64,000 bases of DNA from Fragum whitleyi. Lineage: Eukaryota > Mollusca > Bivalvia > Cardiida > Cardiidae. The position numbers and the translations under genes are program-made. Below, piece by piece: positions 13,301 to 25,300 of this stretch (its first letter is position 1; the number at the start of each line of letters is the position of its first letter). The stretch lies in NCBI GenBank assembly GCA_948146395.1, contig OX411549.1, forward strand, positions 23,196,990 through 23,260,989, written 5' to 3'. Below the pieces are notes generated by a model. That model was not told the DNA's origin. It made no database searches and saw only the letters and a list, made by a program, of their open reading frames with translations.

Positions 13301-16300
13301 AATACAACATTAGCATTTACAAAATATGAACTGCTAAGCAGACGATTAATTATAAATTATCACAATGTTTGTTTCTTTGAAAATAGTTACAAAAAAGAAA
13401 TAGCTTATTTAACCATGGCTTAAATGAAAATCTTACAAAACATTCAACGTAATAGTTCTCCGATTTAACAGTGCAGGAAAATGAGAAATTAGCTATACAG
13501 CCATTTGTCATTTTCCGGCGTTGTTTGTGATAAATCAACAGACCAAAAGCTGCTCATTAAAGCCACAAAATTTCTAAAACCATTAACACAATAAAATCAA
13601 TGTAAATTAAAAGTATTTACCCCAAGAAGAATCTACATCTCACACACAAATATCCACTTCACTATCCAGCTATCATGCCAAAAATCGTCTACCCAACGAG
13701 TAATTTCAACGCAGGGTTTTTATACACTACAAGCACCCAATTCCCATGCACCACACTCAACTAGTAAAATCTACTCACCCAACCGCACGCTTAACCCAAG
13801 CATACAGATTTACATAATGTACAATTAAAACTACTAGCCACCAGAAAATGTATTAAAGCAGCCAATTTAAACCACACGGCATATAAAAAGAGGCGTAGTC
13901 TCGCCTTAACTAAGTAAATAACCCTTTACTCATAAAACTTAATGTGACATATACCTCCCCAACCAAAAGAGTATGCAGTACTTTGTTCCCACATTAAGTT
14001 TTTAGGAAGATAATACTCTGCAAAAATCACAAGCGACTCAAATAGTCAGCCCCAACATTATCACTACCTTTAATGGCAACAATTGTAAACCTGTAAGGCT
14101 GCAAACTCAAAGACCACCTAAGTAACCTGGAATTTGACCCTTTCATACTCGCCAAGTAAGTCAATGGCTGATGATCAGTCTCTAAAACAAAACTTTTCCC
14201 ATACAGATACTTTCCAAACTTCTGAATAGCCCACACAATTGCCAAACACTCTTTCTCTATTGTGGAATAGTTTAATTCCCCACCTTTCAATTTCCTACTA
14301 GCATAAGCCACCGGTAACTTCCCGTCCTCATCTTCTTGTAACAAAACTGCGCCAAGTCCATCCTCTGAGGCATCAGTCTGAAGGATGAAACTCCTTGCAC
14401 AATCGGGCAATTTCAGTATTGGTTTCTTCATTAGTGCTTGCTTAAGTGAAGAAAAAGCTTTCTCATGCGCTTCACCCCACCCTACCTTGTTAGGCTGACC
14501 TTTCTTGGTCAAATCGGTCAGTGGTAAGGCTATCAGGCTAAAATTGGGTATATATCTCCTGTAAAATCCTACTAACCCTAAGAACGACCGCACTTGTCTT
14601 TTGGTAGTAGGTCGATCCGCTGATTGATTTGCTTCAATCTTATCCGGCGTAGGATACATACCATCAACCCCTACAATATGGCCTAAACAATCTATCTCTC
14701 TGCACGCAATGAAACACTTACTAGGTTTAGCTGTGAGGCCCGCTATACGTAAACGCTTAAGCAGTTGTCTGAGAGTGTCCATATGCTGCGAAAACGTAAT
14801 GGTAAAGATCATGATATAATCAATGAAATTGTCTGTATGTTCTAATCTCTCTAGCAACATGCGCATCATGCGCGTGAAAGTGGCACCTGCTGTAACGAGA
14901 CCGAAAGGCATAACTACAAACTGAAACAAACCTAATGGTGTCTGGAAAGCTGTCTTGGCTCTTGAACTTTTCTCCAACGGGATCTGCCAGTACCCTTTTG
15001 ACAAGTCTAATTTCGAAAAATACTTACAACCTGCCAACTTTGCGAATATATCATCGGCGTTAGGCATTGGTTCGGCATCAAACACAGTGATATTATTCAA
15101 AGCTCTCATGTCTATACAAAATCTATTAGAACCGTCCTTTTTTTTAATCAATAGATATGGTGAACTGTACGGACTATCTGTTGGTTCGATGAACCCTTGA
15201 TCTAGCATAGACTGCACCTCATCCTCGACAATCTTTGTCATTGCGTATGGTAATGGAAAAGGTTTTAGTCTTACCGGAGTTTCCGTGCTAGTCACTATCT
15301 TGTGCTCTAATAGCTGTGTTAGACCCGGCACATCTGACAATACATCTTCGTACTCACTAAGCAGGGACTTGACTTGTTCTCTTTCAACGGTATTCAGCTG
15401 GTCCGAGACATAAACATCATCTGACCACTCCTTCCTTACATTAACCGGACCTGATAATACCTGATCACCTGCGTCACTTTCTTCTTCTGATTCGATTACG
15501 GCCAACGACCCTACATTGCCCACACCTTCTACACTGTCTACACTCCTGTCTACATATAACTTAAGCAGATTTGCATGAAACGTTTTCAGTACCCCATTCA
15601 TTTCTATCCTGTAATCTACGTTTCCTAACTTCTCAACAATCTTAAATGGACCCTTCCACTGCATCAAAAGCTTATTGTTATCTGTTGGTAACAAAACTAA
15701 TACTCTTTCGCCTACCTTCATCGTCCGAGTCCTCGCCTTCCTATCATAATACCTACAATACCTGTTAGCAGCCTTCCGCAAATTGTCCCTGGCTAATTGT
15801 GACGTAATCTCCAGTTTCTCGCGCAGGTCAGTCACATACTGGTAAGTAGACTTCACTTCAGGATCAACACTTTCGTTTGACCAAAGTTCCTTCAAAATAG
15901 TCATAGGCCCACGTACCTGTCTTCCATACACTAACTCAAACGGTGAGAAACCCAGTGACTCCTGTGGCACCTCCCGATAAGCAAACAAAGCCGCATTAAC
16001 ATACTTATCCCAATCCTTTGGTTTCTGGCTACATAATCTCTTCAGCATTTGCTTCAACGTCCCGTTAAATCTTTCTACAAGACCATTACACATGGGATGA
16101 TACGGTGTGGTCGTCAACTGCCTCATAGATACTAAACGGCTCACCTCAGACATTAGACCCGATATGAACTGAGACCCCATGTCACTCAACATCTCCCGCG
16201 GAACTCCAACCCTACAAAATATATCTACTAAGGCCTCTGCCATACGCTCTGTTTCTATTGTCGGTAATGGTACTGCCTCTGGAAAACGAGTTGCATAATC

Positions 16301-19300
16301 TACCAGGGTTAAAATATAACGGTTACCTTTTGACGTAACTGGATGTATTGGACCTATCAGATCCACGGCAACTCGTTGAAACGGCTCGTCTATCAAAGGC
16401 ATCTTCTGCAACGGTACTTTAGCAGTCTTACCTTTGGGAGTAGTACGCTGGCAAATGTCACAACTCTGACAGAATCGTCTCGTATCCGCCTGAACACCCG
16501 GCCAGAAAAACTCAGACAAAACTCTCATAACTGTTTTCCTAGTCCCTAAATGTCCTCCCAAAATAGACTCATGTGCTAAACGCATAACTACCCTCTATGT
16601 GGTTTTGGCACCACCAACTGTGTAAACACTTGTCCATTTGCTATAGTCAACGACTTGAATTCTCTAAATATCATACCACTCTTCTCAAAATATCTAGCCT
16701 TACCACTCTCCGACACAACATCTTTACTCAATACTAATTCACGTATTTTTCTTAAGGTAGCATCATTTTTCTGATCCACAACCATCATTTCCCTCGTAAC
16801 CTCCTTCCGAATAATTTCGGGTACCTTTAGTCCTTTATAAGGTTGTGTTCTTACCTTAGCTTGAAGTCTGGTCTCAACCGCCCCAATTTCCGTCCGTTCT
16901 GGCTTATCTGGATCTAACGCTCCTGGAATATTTCCTATCATCACGTCATACAACGGGTCCTCAAAGCACCAAGCACTTACCTTTCCTGTATAATATGGGG
17001 TTTGTATCTCGACCTCTGCCATCGGTACACTAATCACCGACCCATCAGCTAACCTTATCTTCTGCAACACACCTATGAAAGCTTCTACTGGTACCAAACT
17101 TCTACGTATAACTACGCCGCTGCAACCTGTATCCCTTAACACCTTAACCACCTTACCATCTACCTTACCATTAAGTACGGGCATAGAATTTTGCACACCT
17201 GAAACAAGGTTTACCGTCACGGGCTCACTCCTGCCCAACGTCATTGGTGCGGTGGACGTTGTTACTGTGTCAGTAATGATGGTACATGCTCCACAAGTAA
17301 AAGCTCCTTCCGGTGGCACTTCCGCGCCTACTTCGATGTCGTCCTCCTCATTGCTTAGCATACTAGCCACTTTATGCCTTTTCGGACATTCCCTCGCTAT
17401 ATGGCCGCTCCTATTACAAACATAACATTGTGCTGGACTAGTACATTCATTAGCTAAATGACTTGTGCTGTTACACTTAAAACACCTCCTACCTTCAGCT
17501 TTTACCTTAGACTGACTCAGTGGCTGATTTGACTGATTACTTCCCGTGGCCCTATTCTCCGACTTATTCTGCACTGGCTTCTTACTTTGCTTTGTTAAAC
17601 TTACTGCCGAGGTAAATCTAGCATTGCGATACCAATCTGCCATCTGAGCCAACTCGTCCGACGTCCTGCATCTCTTCTCTGCGAGAAACGTTCTCAATTC
17701 TGTGTTACACATAAATAAAAATTGGTCCCGTACCATAAAATCAAACAAATTTTCGTAGTCCTTCTCCAATTCTGCTGGTTCAATCCATCTGCTGAAATAA
17801 CTACGCAAACGAGTGTTAAACTGAGAAAAACTCTCACCTGTTTCCGGCTTACTGCTCCTAAACTTACGTTTAAAGGACTCCTCCGACAAATCATATCTCT
17901 GAAGTAAAGCACTCTTCAAGTATTCAAAATCACTTGACTGTTCAACCGGCATTAAAGCATACACGTCCAAAGCCCTCCCTTTAAGCAAAGCACTTAAATA
18001 CATGGCCCACTGGGATTTGTCCCAGCCCTGTGCAGTGGCATAAATCTCAAACCTTTTCAAATAGCTATCGATCTCATCATGTGCCTCGTCAAAGGGTGGA
18101 ATCTTAGGTCCCCTAGGGTTTGACTGTCCCAAAGAAATGCCACATTTCTTAGCTATCTCCATCTTTCTAATCTCGTGTTCACGTGCCCTCTCCTCTTGTT
18201 CTATCAAAAACTTTCTCTTTTCTAACTCTTCCTCTCTCCTTCTTACCTCCGCCTCTCGTATAAACTCCCTTTCCTGAGTTCTCTTTTCTAACTCTTCCTC
18301 TCTCCTTCTTACCTCCGCCTCACGCCTTCTCTCCTCCTCCTCTCGTATAAACTCCCTTTCCTGAGCCCTTTCATCTCTCAACCTATTCTGTTCGGCCTTT
18401 ACGAAAGCCCTAAGTTCCTCCCCATCATAACCCAAAGCCTTCCCAGCATCAACCAACTTATTTATGTCAGCCATGACCAAAGGCGACACCTAAATGTAAA
18501 TAAACAATACCTACAGTATTGAAAAGGATACCTCACCCAAGTAGGTCCACAACAAAGTCACAAATGAAACCAATTTCACCAATCTCACCAAAAATTTCCT
18601 CCTGGGGTTGCTTAACAGAACACAACTGAAAAATAGTAACTAAACATTGAACAACCTTGTCAGGCTATGGGGTAGACTCCTGACAATGTTGTTAACGTTT
18701 AGCTTAAAGAAAAGTAAACATGTTATAATAATGGTTTACACAGACGACAGTCAAAATTCCTAGTATGTAATTTACTATAAGGTTATTAATTAATATAAAC
18801 CTAGTCAATTTTAACGACCAAAAGTTTAAGTTTTATTAACCGAAAGACCTAAAGAATATTTGTCAATTTTACTAAAGAAATAGTTCAAAACCTCAGTCTA
18901 GCCAATGTATCCAAACCAAACATCCCACTTCTGACACCAAATGTCACAAGACGGCTGAGCGGTTGGCTTGGATACGGGTCAGTAAAGAGTCAGGATGTGC
19001 ATTTCCAAATTTTATTTACATAAACAAATACCAAATGCCAATTTATCAAAATGTAAACAAGTTAAACACACAAAAAAAAAATCAATAAAGTTCCTAGAGA
19101 ATTGCGATAGTCCACTTCCACTGTATGTTTTAGGTTGACGTCTAATGTCCCAAAATGTCCACGTTACTTCACACGACTTATGAATTAATGCAACTGAAAA
19201 ATATTAAATTTCTTCCAAAACATCATCAATACCAAATTTCTAAGATTAAACTGTCGCCTGACCGCGCCTATATCACCAAGATAAAGTGATTGTCCAGCCG

Positions 19301-22300
19301 TTTGTTTTATATCACTATGTTGTTTCCCGGTCGTCACATCCAAAACGTCCTTTCCCGATAACGCTGACGCCGGCACGACACACTTCCCAATACTCCTGGT
19401 CTGGACTATACGTTTAGTTTTGCATGGTCAGGTCTCCAGCCCTCACACCACTCACGTGTATACGACATCGGTATATATTGTTGGTTGTTACAAACAACAT
19501 CAATCAACAACAGCAACGACAAGCAACCTATAGGAAGTATAACAAATATTATAGCAACTACCTAATAAGAGCTCTAACAGCTCTACTTAACATTATGTTT
19601 TACAAACATCAAGACAATATAATATGATAGCATCTTTTCCCACAAAGTTTTCCGAAAACAACAATTCAAAGTACTGAACCGTGTTAAGATACAATTATAC
19701 AGCATTTGACATTATTCAAATATCATTTGAACAATACAACATTAGCATTTACAAAATATGAACTGCTTAGCAGACGATTAATTATAAATTATCACAATGT
19801 TTGTTTCTTTGAAAATAGTTACAAAAAAGAAATAGCTTATTTAACCATGGCTTAAATGAAAATCTTACAAAACATTCAACGTAATAGTTCTCCGATTTAA
19901 CAGTGCAGGAAAATGAGAAATTAGCTATACAGCCATTTGTCATTTTCCGGCGTTGTTTGTGATAAATCAACAGACCAAAAGCTGCTCATTAAAGCCACAA
20001 AATTTCTAAAACCATTAACACAATAAAATCAATGTAAATTAAAAGTATTTACCCCAAGAAGAATCTACATCTCACACACAAATATCCACTTCACTATCCA
20101 GCTATCATGCCAAAAATCGTCTACCCAACGAGTAATTTCAACGCAGGGTTTTTATACACTACAAGCACCCAATTCCCATGCACCACACTCAACTAGTAAA
20201 ATCTACTCACCCAACCGCACGCTTAACCCAAGCATACAGATTTACATAATGTACAATTAAAACTACTAGCCACCAGAAAATGTATTAAAGCAGCCAATTT
20301 AAACCACACGGCATATAAAAAGAGGCGTAGTCTCGCCTTAACTAAGTAAATAACCCTTTACTCATAAAACTTAATGTGACAGAGAGATCGGGGGGCATAT
20401 TATTTTACTCATGTCCGTCTGTCTGTCCGTCCGTCTGTCCGTCCGTCCGTCTGTCCGAAAACTTAACCCAAAAACTTAACCTTTGCCTTTTCTCCAAAAG
20501 TATTTGACATACAAAGCTGTACACCAAAGTCAAGGTCATGTGACAAGGTCAAGGTCATCTGTCAAGGTCAAACTTAAAAAAAAAATGCTGTTACGGGGGC
20601 ATTCGTGTTTCAAAAACACATTTTGTTTGATAGTTTATTTTACAGAGTTCCCTGATGGTCCCTTTTGGTGTGACAGGTCACATACATATTAATGTAACCC
20701 ATAATCTCTGTTTCTTTTTATACGCCGCCGGAGGCGGACGTATATTGGCGTCATATTCTCCGTCTGTCCGTCCGTCCGTCCGTCCGTCCACTTTTCTTGT
20801 CAACGCAACTCCTCCTAAACTTCTGGCTGGATCTTCTTGAAACTTGGTCAATGTTATCATCTCAATTGGTAGATGTGCATGAAGGAAGGATTTTACGGTT
20901 CGTTGATTTTTGCCTGAGTTATGCCCCTTGATAACTTAGTTTCTGGGTCCACTTTTCTTGTCAACGCAACTCCTCCTAAGTTTCTGGCTGGATCTTCTTG
21001 AAACTTGGTCAATGTAATCACCTCAATTGGTAGATGTGCATGAAGGAAGGATTTTACGGTTCGTTGATTTTTGCCTGAGTTATGCCCCTTGATAACTTAG
21101 TCTCTGGGTCCACTTTTCTTGTCAACGCAACTCCTCCTAAGTTTCTGGCTGGATCTTCTTGAAACTTGGTCAATGTAATCACCTCAATTGGTAGATGTGC
21201 ATGAAGGAAGGATTTTACAGTTCGTTGATTTTTGCCTGAGTTATGCCCCTTAAAAACTTTGTCTCTGGGTCCATTTTTCTTGTCAACGCAACTCCTCCTA
21301 AGTTTCTGGCTGGATCTTCTTGAAACTTGGTCAATGTTATCACCTCAATTGATAGATGTGCATGAAGGAAGGATTTTATGGTTCATTGATTTTTGCCTGA
21401 GTTATGCCCCTTAAAAACTTAGTCTCTGGGGCTTATTTCCTCAGTTATGCCCCCTTAAAATTTAGTCTCTTGGGCTTATTGAAATTGCAGCCTTGTGAAT
21501 GCAACTCTTCTTAAGTTTCTGGCTGGATCTAAATGAAACTTGGTGGATGTTATAACTGAAATTGGTAGATGAGCATGAAGTAAGGATTTTATGGTTCATT
21601 AATTTTACCCTAAATTATGCTCCCTTAAAACGTAGTAGCTAGGGCTTATTGAAATTGCAGCCTTTTGAACACAACTCCTCCTTACTTTTTTGTCATTATT
21701 TAAATGAAACTTGGTCAATGTCATCACCATAATTTGTAGATGTACATTGATCAAGGATTTTATGGCTCATTTATTTCCCTGAATTATGCCCCCTTAAAAC
21801 TTAGTGCCTGGGGCTTATTGAAATTGCAGCCTTGTGAAGGCATCTCCTCCAATCTTTTTGTCTTGATTTAAATGAAACTTGGTCATTTTCAATTTGGTTC
21901 TGTCAAAATAAGTAGTGTCTACAATTATTTTCGTGAAACAGCAGCAAAGTGGCGGCGTATTTTGTGACGATCATGGCACTCTTGTTAATTCTGCAGGAAT
22001 ATTGCCACGTCAAGAAAGTTGCTGGTTGTCCTAAAAAGTTTTGGTACGCAGCTACACTGGTAAGAGATGTTAAACCTTTTTATTCTGAATTTAGATGAAC
22101 CCTTTCCTGTTTTACAAAATTTTGGACCTGTCCAAATTCAAAGGTTTTGCAGACGAAAATTTAAAGTGGATTTAATTTGAAAAATAACCATTCAGCAGGG
22201 TAGAAAATAGTGTGGAAAAAGAAGAAATTGCTTGTCAGAAGCAATTTCTTCTTTTTTCACCATGTTTTCTCAATCATAAATTCACAGGCACGTAAAAATC

Positions 22301-25300
22301 AGGAATTAAACAGCAAAGGGTTAAAGGGATAGGGGTCCATTAAAGACCGCAGATTCTCAGTTGAAAAAAATGTATGTATCCTGATCCATGCAGGTACAAG
22401 CTATATGGTGGCTTATCAAGATCCTATGTTATATAAAAAAGATAATTATATATTTTTCAATCAAGAATTAACTCAGATTTTTCTTGAAATTCAAGCATTA
22501 TTTTTACTTTTTTATGCCCCCGCATCGATAGATCGGGGGCATATTGTTTTACTCATGTCCGTCTGTCTGTCCGTCCATCCGTCTGTCTGTCCGTCTGTCC
22601 GAAAACTTAACCTTGCCAATATCTTCAAGCCAATTCAAGATACAAAGCTAATATTTGGCTAGATGATAGATCTCAATGATCCGCATCCGCTGGTACCAAA
22701 GTCAAGGTCATGTGACAAGGTCAAGGTCATCTGTCAAGGTCAAACGTCCGAAAACTTAACCCGAAAACTTAACCTTGCCAATATCTTCAAGCCTATTCAA
22801 GATACAAAGCTAATATTTGGCATGATGATAGATCTCAATGATCCGCATCCGCTGGTACCAAAGTCAAGGTCATGTGACAAGGTCAAGGTCATCTGTCAAG
22901 GTCAAACGTCCGAAAACTTAACCCGAAAACTTAACCTTGCCAATATCTTCAAGCCTATTCAAGATACAAAGCTAATATTTGGCATGATGATAGATCTCAA
23001 TGATCCGCATCCGCTGGTACCAAAGTCAAGGTCATGTGACAAGGTCAAGGTCATCTGTCAAGGTCAAACTTTGAAAAAAAATGCTGTTACGGGGGCATTC
23101 GTGTTTCACAAACACATCTTGTTTTTTTTATTTTTTTTTTTACAATTAACAACATCATAAAATTGACAAGATGAATTATTTTTGAATGAACTTGAATAAG
23201 TGTGTGGATTTATCGGGAGGTAATCCAATATCACTAATTTTGTTCAGGATGATCAAAATTAGCGATATATATTACCTCCCTTAAATAAAATATGCATGAA
23301 AGTTCTATAAATAGCTTCCTATTTCTTCAATAACCAATCAGACGCAAAAAAAATCAATTATATCAATGAAATCTTGATTTTGTTCTTGCTTTATTCATTT
23401 TGAAGGTAGTTTTTGATCTTATTTTTTATGCCCCCGATAGGGAGGCATCATAAATTTGACTTGTCCGTCTGTCCGTCCGTCCGTCCGTCCGTCATTCCGT
23501 CCAAAAACTTTAACATTGGCCATAACTTCTAAATCAAAGCGGTGTCGGGGGCATTGTCATCTTACAGTGACAGCTCTTGTTTTTTAGTCATTTTGAGTGT
23601 TTTGAATGGTTCTAGTGAGTGTTTGGAATGAATGAATGGAGCACTAAATGAGCGATTTAAAATGGTTTGATTGAGCTGGATGTCAATTTCACGATGTAAC
23701 TAACTATAAATACTATGCTTAACTCTTCTCAGAGCTGCTTCAGATGGAGGGGGTAATTTGGATTTTAGATCAAAGTATCTTCAATAAATATAGTGTAAAC
23801 CCCATGCTGTTGGTTCTGATTGGAATCGTCTCGTCAAGACAATTCAGAAACCTACAACATAGGGTTTCATCGAGAACTATAAATTGTAGACTGCCTTACC
23901 CCATCTAATATGTATGCTGAACATAAAACTGGGCATCCAAATCAAAGTCTTTACCTCCTACCACAGCAAGAATATTCCAGGTTCAGTATGCCAAGAGTTA
24001 ATACATGGAAATTAAAGATTATATTATGTACCATATTTCCTTTAATAATAGCATCCTAACTAATTCTGTAGAAGCACCTCAACAATTTTTACCAAAAAAA
24101 ACAGAACGTTTCAAATGCCCAAAATTAATGAACTTTAAAGACTTTTTCTCTGACTTGGGGTGAATTTCCTCTAAACAATCATTTATATAATTGTTTAGAG
24201 AAAATTCACCTCAAATTTAAGGAAAAAAGGCCTTAAAGACATAGATTTGATAATTTTTTAAAATCAGAAAATGCATACTAAATTAAAATTCCCTGACCAT
24301 GTTATGTATATCTCCCAGAAGCATTTATTAGGGAAATAAACGGTAATTTGCTATTTCAGTATCATTTTCTGTACAGTTAAAGTTCAAATAAAAAAAATCA
24401 TTCAAATTTTGAAATTTGAGTAAATTCTCATTTGAGTAAAACATAAATAGCCTCAGGGCTCAGGCCCAGGTGCACAATTACAGAGCAGCTGATTTGTTTC
24501 TTGGGTTTTAGAAAGTTCTTTATGATGCTTCTTTATGGCCAAAAAAGTGAGTTTTCTTCATATTTTTTTTTCACTTAGTTCTATAGGGAAATGATTTATT
24601 ATTTTTATGTCCCCACATTGATAGATAAGGGACATTTTGTTTTTGTGAAGTATGAATTCATGTTGAATTAGTGTCTTTGTCTCCCAATTACTAAACCGTT
24701 GGCCATGATTTGTAAATATCTGTAACAGTCCTGGGTAGTTTTCTGAACAGTGACGGGCATGGGTGTTTAACAAATAAATGAGCCTGTGCTTGACATTTCC
24801 AACCATTTGGTATATGCACGAACGCTTAGCAGGACGTACATTTAGCAGCATAGACAGCCAAAATATTTAATAAGAAGATTTCCCGATTGAATAAAGACAT
24901 TTTAAGGCTTAGGGATAATTCTGGCTCAGAATATCATGAGCAAAAATATCTCATTTAGCCCAATCTAATGAGAAATTAAGAATATCCAGCAAGAAATTGT
25001 ACCAAATTCTTCTATAAATTTAATTCTGCTTTGAGATTTTTATCTCATTCAGCCAGTTTCTATTAGATTTCTGGCAGAAAAATGAGAGAACCTTTCAATT
25101 TCTCACCCCAAATTGATTCCTGAAGGTCCTATCTAAATTGTGTTCAAAGTTGAGACTCTGGTCAGACTGTGCAGATGCCCAGGCTGGCAAGAGTCTTTGC
25201 TTGGGGTAGATTTGAAATAATTTAAAATGTCACACACAGGCTCAAACATTATTTTTGTGTTTTAATTTGTAGGTAAGAGGTCTCTCCATAGATGAGGCAA

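Larger units (their letters stand above)
12508..20381 (-). mobile_element. Complete Gmr1-like Ty3/Gypsy LTR retrotransposon
   Basis: A 7.87-kb element with 1.44-kb LTRs (TGTCACA...TGTGACA), a tRNA primer site and a purine tract. Two long open frames encode, in order, Gag, protease, integrase, reverse transcriptase and RNase H. It is flanked by GAGAG at 12503-12507 and 20382-20386, a 5-bp target duplication. Standard Ty3/Gypsy pol has integrase last. Here integrase precedes RT, the order known from the Gmr1-like group, first found in Atlantic cod. The LTRs differ at only about five bases plus one 2-bp indel, so insertion was recent. Two lesions suggest this copy is not autonomous: the frame changes inside integrase, and RT lacks one catalytic Asp. 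Confidence 0.92.
12489..20626 (+). mobile_element. Family C element C2, split by the Gmr1-like retrotransposon
   Basis: Its first 19 bases (TATTCCCCCGTATCGAGAG) stop at the LTR, and the element resumes at 20382 with GAGAGATCGGGGGGCATATT. The usual (CCGT/CTGT)n tract, 'caaggtcatgtgacaagg' text and the GGGGGCATTCGTG...TTTTGT end follow. Removing the retrotransposon and one GAGAG restores a normal family C hairpin. Confidence 0.8.

Noticed and set aside
14955..15200. Open frames on the + strand across the retrotransposon
   Set aside because: They are antisense shadows of the - strand pol gene.
22663..23160. 165-codon open frame as a gene
   Set aside because: It is three copies of a 162-bp tandem repeat (54 codons each), so the frame stays open by arithmetic. 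The text belongs to a mobile element.
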